From assembly GCA_002436085.1 (NCBI GenBank), contig DIXT01000004.1:1-53035 (forward strand): a DNA stretch of 53,035 nucleotides. The letters are read 5' to 3'. The position numbers and the translations under genes were made by a program. Every line of letters starts with the position of its first letter. The first letter of the stretch is position 1. The DNA comes from Anaerolineaceae bacterium UBA6073. Lineage in GTDB: Bacteria; Chloroflexota; Anaerolineae; Anaerolineales; Anaerolineaceae. The notes below the pieces were generated by a model that saw only the letters and a program-made list of their open reading frames with translations, had not been told where the DNA came from and did no database searches. Positions 40,994 through 49,879 of the stretch are shown here, piece after piece.

Positions 40994-41908
40994 TTGCCCG
41001 CGCTTTTGGGCGCAAAAAAACTGGCGCAAAGCACGGACAGCGTCAGCCAGATAACGCACGGGGGACCATTCTCGCCGCTGCGTTGGCTCTCCGGCCACGG
41101 CCTCACCATAAATACCTACAGCGCGGTCTGGGAACAGGATAATCGGGCGCGTTGTTTCGGGCGCGTATGCCACCCGGAAGGGGAGCTTTACAGCCGGCTC
41201 GACTACGTTGCCTGCGTGCGGGATTCCAGCGCGGGTGACCTCACCTGCCTGTTGGAAGCTTTAATTCAGGTCAGCGGAGTCTGGGGGGCGCGGTATCTGC
41301 TGGCGGATCTGCCTGAGAGCTCGGATTACTTACCGGCTTTCCGGCGCGCGGATTTTTCGGTCTGGTCCCAGACGCGCGTCTACCGCTGGACGGGGGATTT
41401 TGGCAAGGGCGGCCGGGCGGAAACTCTCTGGCGCCTATGGACTGGTCAGGACGTTCGGGCAATGCAGGCTTTGCACCGCAGCACTGTGCCAAGGCTTTTT
41501 CAGGCTATCGAACCGCTATCGCGCAAACAGGCGCAGGGCTTGGCGGCTTGCGACCCGCAAGGCAGGCTGCTTGCTTTCGCGGACCTGGCGTACGGCCCGG
41601 CTGGAATTTACATACAGCCGATGCTGGACCCCGCGGCGGACCACGCTGCGCTTTTGCTTGCTTTGGTCCAGGCTGTGCCCAATCGCCTGGGAAGGCAGCT
41701 TTACATCTCTGCACGCTCCTACCAGCCGCTGCTTGTTGAAGCGCTGGAACGGCTGCCCTTTAGCTTGGAACAGGAGCTGGCACTGATGGTGCGCCACCTT
41801 GCGCTGAAAGATAAGTTCCCGGCGCTGGCGCGGCAGCCTGTGTATAAAGGCGAAAAGACTGAGGGCAGCGTGCCGGTTATTCAATCCCACCGAAACGGCG
41901 CGAAATGA
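40994..41908 (+). CDS. GNAT-like protein, possibly duplicated fold
   Basis: A 304-residue protein starting at TTG 40994, 11 nt after pdxT. It appears to contain two similar alpha/beta halves of the GNAT kind, with segments such as LEALIQVSGVWGARYLLADLP in the first and LLALVQAVPNRLGRQLYISA in the second. The typical acetyl-CoA loop is degenerate in both. The C-terminus is basic. Catalytic activity is doubtful. No named family is recognised with certainty. Confidence 0.6.
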   Translation: MPALLGAKKLAQSTDSVSQITHGGPFSPLRWLSGHGLTINTYSAVWEQDNRARCFGRVCHPEGELYSRLDYVACVRDSSAGDLTCLLEALIQVSGVWGARYLLADLPESSDYLPAFRRADFSVWSQTRVYRWTGDFGKGGRAETLWRLWTGQDVRAMQALHRSTVPRLFQAIEPLSRKQAQGLAACDPQGRLLAFADLAYGPAGIYIQPMLDPAADHAALLLALVQAVPNRLGRQLYISARSYQPLLVEALERLPFSLEQELALMVRHLALKDKFPALARQPVYKGEKTEGSVPVIQSHRNGAK

Positions 41909-42071
41909 GCAGCACAGCCCCTGCTTTTGAACACGCGCCAGCAATCCTCAGGATATTCATATACAAAAGCTTCCCCCATCAAATTGACGCCGCTAAAATC
42001 GATTAAAATCAAAAGTGGCACTTAGAGAGCCCCGAGGCTTTCGCGTGCCATTCTACAAACCTGGGTAAGAA

Positions 42072-43697
42072 ATGACGACTCAAAAGAAAATAACTGACGA
42101 CCTGGATGCCATGCTTTCCGTACTGCCCCCGGACATTGCCCGCGCAGTACAATCCAGAGATAATTTTGACATGCTCCTGGAAGTCATCCTGGACCTTGGC
42201 AGGCTGCCAACTGCCCGCTTCGTGGACGAAGAAGTGCCGCTTTCCGCGCAGAATGTTACCCAGGCGGATATTGATTATGTCACGACCCGCATCGGGGATT
42301 TTGACGCGGATAACCGCGCGGGAATGGAGCGCACCCTGCACCGCATTTCCGCCATCCGCAACCGCCGCGGGAAAATTGTGGGGCTGACCTGCCGCGTTGG
42401 TCGGGCTGTTTACGGCACGATTGATATCATCAAGGACCTGGTTAATTCCGGTCAGAGCATCCTGATACTGGGAAAACCAGGCGTTGGGAAGACCACCATG
42501 CTGCGGGAAGCCGCGCGTATTTTGGCGGAAACCCGGCGCGTGGTAATTGTGGATACCTCCAACGAAATCGGCGGCGACGGCGACGTGCCCCACCCCGCCG
42601 TGGGGGCTGCCCGGCGCATGCAGGTGCCCAAGCCCTCGCTGCAGCATGAGGTCATGATTGAGGCCGTGGAAAACCACAACCCCGAGGTCATTGTTATTGA
42701 CGAAATCGGACGCGAGCTTGAGGCGCAAGCCGCGCGCACCATTGCGGAACGCGGCGTGCAGCTGATTGGCACCGCGCACGGCAACTCCCTGGAAAACCTG
42801 CTGCTGAACCCCACCCTGTCCGACCTGGTCGGCGGGATTGAGTCGGTAACGCTTTCGGATGAGGAAGCACGCCGGCGCGGCACGCAAAAGACCGTGCTGG
42901 AACGCCGGGCCCCCCCGACCTTCACCGTCCTGGTGGAGATACAGAGCCGTCAGCGCCTGGCTGTGCACCGCGATGTCTCTGCTTCTGTGGACGCGCAACT
43001 GCGCGGCTTTTTGGCCCCGCCCGAAGAGCGCTATTGGGATGAAAAAGGTGGCATCCACATTCAAAGCGCGCCCCAGCCTGCCGTACCCACGGTTGCACAA
43101 TCTCTAAAGCGCGGCAGCATGGAAAAATCGCCCTTCCAGCGTGGATTGAACCAGGACCGTACCCGGGTGAGCTTGGAGTCGATAATTCCGACCAATGCAG
43201 CTTACGAAACTGCGCCCAGCACCCGAGCCCCGGAGATGAAAAGCATCTTTGCCTTTGGTCTCGCGCGCAACCGCCTGCTGCAGCGCATCCGCAGCATGGG
43301 CGTGCCTGCCCGCCTGGTGCGCACGCTGGAGGAAGCGGACACCTTCGTGACCCAGCGGCGTTACTACCGCGACCGGCTGCAGCCCATCGTGCAGGCGGAA
43401 GAGCGGGGCATGCCGATTTACGTCATCAAATCCAACTCCGACAGCCAGATTGAGCAATTTTTGGCGGACCTGTTCATGGTGCCTGTCCCCAATCATACGT
43501 CCAGCCCCTATATTGAGGCCTTGGAGGAAGCGGACGATGCTGTCCAGATGGTGCTGAACGGCGAAAAATATGTGGACTTGAAACCTGCTCCGGCGGACGT
43601 TCGGCGCGGGCAGCACCAGCTGGCTGAAAAAGCCAATCTGGAATCAGAATCATATGGCACCGAGCCGCGCCGCTTTGTGCGCATCTTCAGGGACTGA
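42072..43697 (+). CDS. AAA ATPase with R3H domain (Ycf45/SpoIIIAA-like)
   Basis: A 541-residue ATPase. Walker A is GKPGVGKTT (134-142), Walker B VIVIDE (206-211), between them SNEIGGDGDVPHPAVG and RRMQVPKPSLQHEVMIEAVENH, blocks diagnostic of the Ycf45/SpoIIIAA-like family. The C-terminus ends in an R3H nucleic-acid-binding motif (about 495-541, with R-x3-H spacing in RRGQH). Known relatives occur in cyanobacteria and plastids; the function is not settled. tmk starts 2 nt after its stop, so it heads a long plus-strand run. Confidence 0.88.
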   Translation: MTTQKKITDDLDAMLSVLPPDIARAVQSRDNFDMLLEVILDLGRLPTARFVDEEVPLSAQNVTQADIDYVTTRIGDFDADNRAGMERTLHRISAIRNRRGKIVGLTCRVGRAVYGTIDIIKDLVNSGQSILILGKPGVGKTTMLREAARILAETRRVVIVDTSNEIGGDGDVPHPAVGAARRMQVPKPSLQHEVMIEAVENHNPEVIVIDEIGRELEAQAARTIAERGVQLIGTAHGNSLENLLLNPTLSDLVGGIESVTLSDEEARRRGTQKTVLERRAPPTFTVLVEIQSRQRLAVHRDVSASVDAQLRGFLAPPEERYWDEKGGIHIQSAPQPAVPTVAQSLKRGSMEKSPFQRGLNQDRTRVSLESIIPTNAAYETAPSTRAPEMKSIFAFGLARNRLLQRIRSMGVPARLVRTLEEADTFVTQRRYYRDRLQPIVQAEERGMPIYVIKSNSDSQIEQFLADLFMVPVPNHTSSPYIEALEEADDAVQMVLNGEKYVDLKPAPADVRRGQHQLAEKANLESESYGTEPRRFVRIFRD

Positions 43698-43699
43698 AC

Positions 43700-44356
43700 A
43701 TGTTTATTACCCTGGAAGGACCAGAAGGCAGCGGCAAGACCTGCCAGATAAGGGAATTGGCGGCTTACCTGCAAGGCTTGGGCTTTGAAGTGCTCACCAC
43801 GCGCGAGCCGGGCGGCACCGATATCGGCGACCAAATCCGACAGGTGTTGGTGCGGCTGGAAAACCAGAGCTTGCATCCGCGCACGGAAATCCTGCTGTTC
43901 CTGGCAGCGCGTGCCCAACTGGTCGAACAGGTCATTAAACCCGCGCTGAAAGCCGGCAAAGTCGTCTTGTGCGACCGCTACGGCGATTCCACGCTCGCGT
44001 ATCAAGGCTACGGGCACGGATTGGAGCTAAGTGTGCTGCGATCTATGTTGGCGTTTGCCACCGACCATCTTAAACCTGACCTTACGCTTCTGCTGGACCT
44101 GGACGTGGAGACCGGCCTGCAGCGCAAACGTAAGGAGGCGGAATGGAACCGCCTGGATGCGTACGAAGTCGCGTTTCATCAACGCGTGCGCGCGGGGTAT
44201 TTGGATCTGAGCGCGCAGGAACCCGTGCGCTGGCGCGTGATTGACGCGAGCTTGCCCAAAGAAGCTGTTCAGCTTGCCATGCGGGAAGCTGTGGCGCGCT
44301 ACATTACTGATAAGAATAACGGATTGCTTTCTGCCCCTGCAGAACAGGGAAACTAG
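43700..44356 (+). CDS. tmk: Thymidylate kinase
   Basis: A 218-residue dTMP kinase that phosphorylates dTMP to dTDP. P-loop GPEGSGKT (7-14), DR(Y/F) motif in CDRYGDSTLAYQGYGHG, and a lid segment KRKEAEWNRLDAYE. Length is normal for the family. The preceding ATPase stops 2 nt upstream and the next gene follows after 29 nt, so co-transcription is likely. Confidence 0.95.
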   Translation: MFITLEGPEGSGKTCQIRELAAYLQGLGFEVLTTREPGGTDIGDQIRQVLVRLENQSLHPRTEILLFLAARAQLVEQVIKPALKAGKVVLCDRYGDSTLAYQGYGHGLELSVLRSMLAFATDHLKPDLTLLLDLDVETGLQRKRKEAEWNRLDAYEVAFHQRVRAGYLDLSAQEPVRWRVIDASLPKEAVQLAMREAVARYITDKNNGLLSAPAEQGN

Positions 44357-44385
44357 CGCAGAAAGCCCGAGTGAAAGGTAAACCT

Positions 44386-45717
44386 ATGAAAAAACTATCC
44401 GGAGTAATTTTTGTACTGCTGATTGCCGCGCTTGTCTTAAGCGCCTGTAAAGTGCGCGAATTCACGGCAACCCCCGAACCCACCGCTACGGCTGAGGCAA
44501 CTGAAGCGCCAGCCGCGCAGGCAACCAAGCCCGTCGATGCGACTGCGGCGCCTACCGAGGTGGTGGACACGCGCCTGTTTGACGAAAACGGGAAAATGAT
44601 CTGCACCATTTATGAGGGCTTCTTCCCGGCGCTCACCGACGAACAGGCGCAATCGCTGGAAGTCTTCCCGGAGATCACGGATGCGGATTGGTCGCGCGGA
44701 CCAAAAGATGCCACGCTCACCATCCTGGAATACAGCGATTTTCAGTGCCCCGCCTGTTCCGCTTTCTATGCCGAACTGGAAAAGCTGATGGAAAAATATC
44801 CGGATGACGTCCGCTTGATTTTCCGGAACCTGCCCCTGCTCAGCCTCCATCCCACCTCGCAGGTGACCGCCCAGGCTGCCGAAGCCGCCGGCCTGCAGGA
44901 TAAATATTGGGATATGTACCATTCCCTCTTTTCAAAACAGGCTGAGTATACCGGGCTGTCCTCGGAAGAATTATTGGTCTGGCTAAAGACCGAAGCCGGA
45001 ACGCTTGGTCTGGATGCAGATCAGTTTGCTGCGGACCTGACAAGCGAAACCATTGTTAACAAAGTGACCTCTGATATAGATTACGCCCTGAATACCATTG
45101 GGCTCAACGCCACACCTACTATTTTGTTGAACGGACGCCCCTGGTCTTATGACTGGAGCGCGAGCACGCTTGGGATGGTGATTGACGTACTGAAATACGA
45201 AAAGGGCAACCTGGAAACCGAGTGCCCGCCGTGGGTGATTGACCAGTCCAAATCTTACACTGCGACCATCGAGACCGAAAAAGGCGATATCGTCATTCAA
45301 TTGTTTGATGACGAAGCCCCAATCACGGTCAATTCCTTCGTGTATCTGGCTGAAAAAGGCTTCTTTGACGGCGTCACCTTCCACCGCGTTTTGCACGATT
45401 TTGTGGCGCAGGCCGGCGACCCCAGCGGCACGGGCATTTCCGGTTCCGGATACGAGTTCCGTGATGAAATCGTCTCCAGCCTGACCTACGACGAAGTGGG
45501 CATGGTGGGCATGGCGAACGCCGGGGCGAATACCAACGGCAGCCAGTTCTTCATCACCTACGTGCCCGCCACGCAGCTGACCGGCAAGTACACCATCTTC
45601 GGCAAAGTGCTGGAGGGTATGGACGTTTTGCAGAATCTGACCGAGCGCGACCCGCAGAATACCCCCGACGCGCCCGCCGGAGATAAAATCATCAGCATCA
45701 CCATTGAGGTGAAATGA
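44386..45717 (+). CDS. Lipoprotein fusing a DsbA-like thioredoxin to a cyclophilin
   Basis: A 443-residue predicted lipoprotein starting at ATG 44386. Signal with lipobox LSAC (Cys 21), Thr/Ala/Pro linker (about 27-60), DsbA-type thioredoxin fold (about 95-285) with active site C121-P-A-C124 and the cis-Pro loop ATPT, and a cyclophilin-type peptidyl-prolyl isomerase (about 290-443; VTFHRVLHDF, NGSQFFITY, TIFGKVLEGMDVL). It would catalyse both disulfide formation and proline isomerisation outside the membrane. It sits next to PrsW and other envelope genes. The stop overlaps the PrsW start (ATGA). Confidence 0.9.
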   Translation: MKKLSGVIFVLLIAALVLSACKVREFTATPEPTATAEATEAPAAQATKPVDATAAPTEVVDTRLFDENGKMICTIYEGFFPALTDEQAQSLEVFPEITDADWSRGPKDATLTILEYSDFQCPACSAFYAELEKLMEKYPDDVRLIFRNLPLLSLHPTSQVTAQAAEAAGLQDKYWDMYHSLFSKQAEYTGLSSEELLVWLKTEAGTLGLDADQFAADLTSETIVNKVTSDIDYALNTIGLNATPTILLNGRPWSYDWSASTLGMVIDVLKYEKGNLETECPPWVIDQSKSYTATIETEKGDIVIQLFDDEAPITVNSFVYLAEKGFFDGVTFHRVLHDFVAQAGDPSGTGISGSGYEFRDEIVSSLTYDEVGMVGMANAGANTNGSQFFITYVPATQLTGKYTIFGKVLEGMDVLQNLTERDPQNTPDAPAGDKIISITIEVK

Positions 45718-46961
45718 GCGTTGGGCCTGAGGCTCAACAAATGACCAAGAACGCGAAGACTGACTGGATGAGTATTATCCAGTTAGTCTTTTCTTTGTTG
45801 GTCCTCCTTTCCTTCCTGGGCGCGGCAGTATTGCTGGCTGCTGCTGGCAATGCGCTCTCCGCCGTGCCTGAGCTGGCAGGGATGAACCAGGGCAGCCTGA
45901 CCCTGCTGGTGTGCGCGTTCGCGGCGCTGGCGCTGCTGAACCTGCCTTCCGTGGTCAGTTCCATCGGCAGCTTGGCAGGTGGCGGGCAGCGTTCCAGGTC
46001 GGAAAAGAAATCCGGTTTGCTCGGCTGGCTGCCGCTGGCGCTTTTCGGCGCGGTTTTGGCCGGGATAGCCTTCCTGCCGCAGAGCATGCCCCGGCGCGAA
46101 CTGCTGGCGGCTTTGCTGGCAACCTTGGGCGCGGTTCTGCCTGCCATCTGGCTGCTGCGTGTTGGTTCCGGCGCTTTGTGGGGAAAACACGCCAAACGCG
46201 ACGCCGGTTTGCTCAGCTTCAGCATCGGCTTCACCACCTACTTTATCCTGGTCTTGGAATTGGTGCTCATACTGGTGCTTGGCGCGGGGCTTGCCTTCGC
46301 GGCTGCTGCCAGCCCGTCCTTGTTGAGCAATCTTGGCGAGCTGTGGCGGCTGCTGCAGAGCTCCGGCGCGGACCCGGAAGCGCTGCGCACAAGCCTGATG
46401 GAATTCGCGCGCAGTCCGCTGGTGCTGGCGCTCATTTTTGGCATGGTAGCGTTGGCGCTGCCGGCGCTTGAGGAAGGCTTTAAGACTCTGGGCGTATGGC
46501 TGCTCAGCGACCACAAAATCAGCCCGGCTGAGGGTTACGTTGCCGGTCTGTTCAGCGGGGCGGGCTTTGCCCTGGTGGAAGCTTTGCTGAACAGCGCGCA
46601 GCTGGCGGGCGGCAGCCCGGCGGAATGGCTGACCTTTTTGCTGGGGCGCTTTGGCGGCACGCTGCTGCATACCTTTAACGGCGGCGTGATGGGCTGGGCG
46701 CTGGCCAACTCCTGGCAGGATAAGCGCCGCGGTAGAACGCCGGGTGTGTTCCTGCTAGTTCTGCTAGTGCATGCCTTGTGGAACGGCGCGGCGCTCGCGA
46801 ATGTTTTCTTGAGTGGGCAGGGCGAAAGTGGACTGATTGGCTACCTGCCGATGATCCTGCTGAGCGCTGTCTTGTTGGTGTGCTTCCTGCTATTCAGCCG
46901 CCGCGTGCACCGCTCCGGGCTGGGCGAGCCTGAGAACGGCCCGACCCTGAACGTAGCTTAA
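45714..46961 (+). CDS. PrsW family intramembrane glutamic protease
   Basis: A 415-residue polytopic membrane protein with about eight to ten transmembrane helices. The PrsW motifs are present: E253-E254-x2-K257 in ALEEGFK, E289 in GFALVEAL, H319 in LLHTFNG, and H353-A-L-W-N-G. The long N-terminal region (about 1-165) is extra to Bacillus PrsW. PrsW proteins cleave membrane-bound anti-sigma factors and other regulators. It is translationally coupled to the DsbA-cyclophilin gene (ATGA overlap), so that protein or another envelope sensor may be a partner; this is inference. Confidence 0.85.
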   Translation: MSVGPEAQQMTKNAKTDWMSIIQLVFSLLVLLSFLGAAVLLAAAGNALSAVPELAGMNQGSLTLLVCAFAALALLNLPSVVSSIGSLAGGGQRSRSEKKSGLLGWLPLALFGAVLAGIAFLPQSMPRRELLAALLATLGAVLPAIWLLRVGSGALWGKHAKRDAGLLSFSIGFTTYFILVLELVLILVLGAGLAFAAAASPSLLSNLGELWRLLQSSGADPEALRTSLMEFARSPLVLALIFGMVALALPALEEGFKTLGVWLLSDHKISPAEGYVAGLFSGAGFALVEALLNSAQLAGGSPAEWLTFLLGRFGGTLLHTFNGGVMGWALANSWQDKRRGRTPGVFLLVLLVHALWNGAALANVFLSGQGESGLIGYLPMILLSAVLLVCFLLFSRRVHRSGLGEPENGPTLNVA

Positions 46962-46996
46962 TTACCCCTAAGGCATTAGAATTGTGACAAAATATT

Positions 46997-47692
46997 ATGC
47001 AAAGAGAAAGAATATTCAATATTATTAGAAAACTAGTCAAAATACTGGCTACCTTACAGGTTGATGGTTACGAAAACGTGCCGGAGTCTGGCCCCTTCAT
47101 CCTGGTGACTAACCATACTTCCCGCCTGGATACGGTCTTTCTGATGCTCTCAACGACCCGGAAAGACACCATCGCCATGGTGGGGGACAGCTATCAGAAA
47201 AATCCTTTTTTCAAGTGGCTTCTGAATGGGATCGGCGTCATCTGGGTTAACCGCGAGTCGTACGATTTTGCCGCATTCCGCGCAGCCGCGGAATATCTCA
47301 ACAAAGGTTGGATTGTGGGCGTTGCGCCGGAAGGGACGCGCTCCAGAACCGGCAAACTGAAACCCGGGAAGCCCGGCGCGGCTCTGCTGGCAAAGAAAGC
47401 CGGCGTAGTTCTTGTCCCTGCGGCGGTACTTGGCGCGGATGAGATGACCAGCCGGCTGCTGAGCCTGAAGAAGATGGACGTACACATACGCTTTGGCGCG
47501 CCTTTTGAGCTGAAACCTGAGCAGATTGACCAGGACCAGAAAGAGTGGCTGGAAGACGCCACGGAAGAAATGATGTGCCGGATTGCCGCCCTGCTGCCGG
47601 AAGAAAGGCGCGGCGCGTATGCCGATAATCCCCGCGTGGCGCAGCTGTTGAACGAAATGCAGGACCAGGCACTCAAGGAAGGAAATAAATGA
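46997..47692 (+). CDS. 1-acyl-sn-glycerol-3-phosphate acyltransferase (PlsC family)
   Basis: A 231-residue acyltransferase for phospholipid synthesis, turning lysophosphatidic acid into phosphatidic acid. Motifs: N39-H-x4-D45 (NHTSRLD) catalytic block, EGTRSR substrate block and a later VPAAV strand. No ribosome site precedes ATG 46997; a -10-like TAGAAT (46977-46982) suggests a short leader. The C-terminus continues into a helical tail. The rhomboid gene overlaps its stop (ATGA). Confidence 0.9.
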   Translation: MQRERIFNIIRKLVKILATLQVDGYENVPESGPFILVTNHTSRLDTVFLMLSTTRKDTIAMVGDSYQKNPFFKWLLNGIGVIWVNRESYDFAAFRAAAEYLNKGWIVGVAPEGTRSRTGKLKPGKPGAALLAKKAGVVLVPAAVLGADEMTSRLLSLKKMDVHIRFGAPFELKPEQIDQDQKEWLEDATEEMMCRIAALLPEERRGAYADNPRVAQLLNEMQDQALKEGNK

Positions 47693-48381
47693 TCCCCATC
47701 CGTGATGAAATCAAAGCCCGGCGCGTGCCCTACGTTAATTACATCCTGATTGTCATCAATGTTGTCGTCTTTATCTTTGAGTTTATGTCCGGCCCGCGCC
47801 TGGAAGCGCTTATTACAGAATACGCGCTGGTGCCCGCGCAGCTGACCGCTGGGCTGGACCTGGGCGACATGCGCTCCATCCTCACCAGCATGTTCCTGCA
47901 CGCCAGTTGGATGCATTTGCTTGGCAACATGCTCTACCTGTGGATCTTTGGCGACAACGTCGAAGACCGTCTGGGGCACTTTTGGTATCTGCTCTTTTAC
48001 CTGGCGGGGGGCTTTGTGGCGGCTTTCGCGCATTGGGCAATCAATCCGGCTTCCAGCATCCCAACGGTGGGCGCCAGCGGCGCAATCGCGGCGGTTTTGG
48101 GCGCGTACCTGATTATGTATCCGCGCGCGCGGGTATATACCTTCATCCCGATTGGATTCTTTGTCCGCCTGCGGCTGCTGCCTGCATCGCTAGTACTACT
48201 GCTGTGGTTCATTTTGCAGCTCTTCAGCGGCGTATTGACCATCGGCGCGGGGGATGTGGGCGGCACGGCATTCTGGGCGCACATCGGCGGCTTTGTGTTT
48301 GGCGTGTTGGTGGGTGTGCTTGTAAAGTCTCGAGGCGTTGGAAAACCCGCCAGGCAATGGTCGCAGACCGGGGAGTATTAG
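47689..48381 (+). CDS. Rhomboid family intramembrane serine protease
   Basis: A 230-residue membrane protein with about six helices. Catalytic serine S130 in GASGA, His H198 in WAHIGGF, and the HxxxN block H76-L-L-G-N80 are all present, so it is likely active. Rhomboids cleave membrane proteins inside the bilayer. It is coupled to plsC through an ATGA overlap. Together with PrsW, this makes two intramembrane proteases in one plus-strand cluster. Confidence 0.92.
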   Translation: MIPIRDEIKARRVPYVNYILIVINVVVFIFEFMSGPRLEALITEYALVPAQLTAGLDLGDMRSILTSMFLHASWMHLLGNMLYLWIFGDNVEDRLGHFWYLLFYLAGGFVAAFAHWAINPASSIPTVGASGAIAAVLGAYLIMYPRARVYTFIPIGFFVRLRLLPASLVLLLWFILQLFSGVLTIGAGDVGGTAFWAHIGGFVFGVLVGVLVKSRGVGKPARQWSQTGEY

Positions 48382-48912
48382 CCGGCGTGTGAGTCGTAGT
48401 GTGGGTCGTAGGTTGGGTGAAGCGCCAGTTTAGCACAACACAATAGGAGGGTAGTCGTAGGTTGGGTGGAGCGCTAGCGCAACCCAACAGTATTTCTTAG
48501 GTGTTTGTGTGGAACATAATGGGTATTGGTGTAAGGTTTCGCTCCTGTGTCGCTGCACCCAGGCTTTATACTTTGCAAGACCTGTACCCTTTAGGGTATC
48601 GTGATGACAATATGTTTGTCTTTGCTAGGGAGCGCCAGCGACCGTGGCAATTTCACTGGCAGCAATCACACACATTGTGGTCGGAAATTAAGGCATAGGA
48701 ACCCCCATGTAATATGTTATCTCGTGGCAGATCAACGAGGAGATCGCTTCGCAAGCTCGCGATGACGAAAACGCAATGGTAGGTTGGGTGGAACGCCAGC
48801 GCAACCCAACAGTATTTCTTAGGTGTTTGTGTGGAACATAATGGGTATTGGTGTAAGGTTTCGCTCCTGCGTCGCTTCCCTCAACACATATGCTATGTAA
48901 TAATTGGATTTT
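48382..48912. repeat. REP-rich repeat region upstream of the RAYT gene
   Basis: No gene. Two near-identical blocks of about 99 bp (48457-48555 and 48779-48877, offset 322) each begin with a 32-bp REP hairpin (GTAGGTTGGGT...ACCCAAC). Between them lie a micropalindrome (48582-48600) and a GATCGCTTCGCAAGCTCGCG phrase (48742-48761). Confidence 0.85.
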
Positions 48913-49440
48913 ATGAAATACCAACGATTGAGGATACCTGGGGCTAGATGGTTCTTTACGTTGGTTACCTTTGAGCGAAGGCGAGTTTTTAATACCGAAA
49001 TTGCAGTTTCACAACTTTGGCAAGCCATTGAGACAGCCAATCAAAAATTGCCATTCAAGCTTGAAGCGTTTGTCATTCTGCCGGATCACATTCATTGGTT
49101 AATGTCTTTACCCGAAAACGATTCAGATTACTCAACACGAATCAAACTGATTAAGACCTCGTTTACCAAAAGTTACCTTGAGGGACAGAACGAACCAGCT
49201 CGCAACGCGAAAGGCGAGATGAGGGTTTGGCAATCACGCTTTTGGGAACATTGGATCCGTGATGAAAAAGACCTTTCACGGCATTTGGAATACATCCATT
49301 TCAATCCGGTCCAACATGGTTTGGTCGAATCGCCCGAGCAGTGGATAAATTCCTCTTTTAGGGATTACGTTGTGCAAGGGGTTTATCCAGAAGGGAGAAT
49401 AACCAAGCACCCGTGGGAAGGGTTCACGGGGATGGAATAA
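48913..49440 (+). CDS. REP-associated tyrosine transposase (RAYT, HUH family)
   Basis: A 175-residue Y1 transposase of the RAYT type. The HUH pair is in LPDHIHWLM, the catalytic Tyr in HLEYIHFNPVQHGLV, and an RFWEHWIRDEKD block is typical of the family. Such enzymes bind and nick REP hairpins as single-stranded DNA. ATG 48913 is used; a TTG 9 nt upstream is possible. Base composition is clearly AT-richer than the neighbours, which suggests acquisition. REP-like hairpins flank it on both sides and recur at 21.3-22 kb. No tnpB or terminal IS ends are seen, as expected for a RAYT rather than an IS200 element. Confidence 0.92.
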   Translation: MKYQRLRIPGARWFFTLVTFERRRVFNTEIAVSQLWQAIETANQKLPFKLEAFVILPDHIHWLMSLPENDSDYSTRIKLIKTSFTKSYLEGQNEPARNAKGEMRVWQSRFWEHWIRDEKDLSRHLEYIHFNPVQHGLVESPEQWINSSFRDYVVQGVYPEGRITKHPWEGFTGME

Positions 49441-49831
49441 TCGATTAGTTTTGTCAATGTAGATTGGTTGGAGTGCCAGAAGTAGGTTAGGTGGAGCGGC
49501 ATAAGTAGGTTGGGTGGAGCGCCAGCGCAACCCAACACAGAAGGTCGGTGGGCGCTTAATAGTAGGTTGGGTGGAGCGACAATGGGTCCTTATCAGCTAT
49601 TTAATTATTTTTTGCGGAACCCAACAGAATTTCGTTGGCGGTTGACTGGGGGTCGTTAAAGGTTGTTGTTGGGTCTGCACCCAACCGACGTGTTGCACCC
49701 AATCTATAGTCGCTGTTGTTGGGTTTCGCTCCTGCGTCGCTGCACCCAACCTACGTGTTGCACCCAATCTACAGTCGCTGTTGTTGGGTTTCGTTCCTGC
49801 GCCGCTGCACCCAACCCACAAATCAATCCAC
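49441..49831. repeat. REP cluster downstream of the RAYT gene
   Basis: At least five GTTGGGT/ACCCAAC hairpins: a 32-bp form (49505-49536), a 64-bp form (49562-49625), and three facing forms with GTTGGGT(CT)...ACCCAAC between 49665 and 49820. No gene. The same hairpin types occur upstream of the gene and in the 297-bp array. Confidence 0.85.
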
Positions 49832-49866
49832 AAAAAAAAGCGCCCTGCCGTTTCCGACAGAGCGCT
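49832..49866 (-). terminator. Terminator of galE
   Basis: On the minus strand the stem AGCGCTCTGTCG / CGGCAGGGCGCT (two G-T wobbles, positions 49839-49866) is followed by a run of eight T residues (49839-49832). Confidence 0.9.
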
Positions 49867-49879
49867 GTGATATCCATGC

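Noticed and set aside
48913..49440. IS200/IS605 insertion sequence
   Set aside because: No tnpB and no IS ends; the catalytic motif context and surrounding REPs fit a RAYT domesticated transposase.
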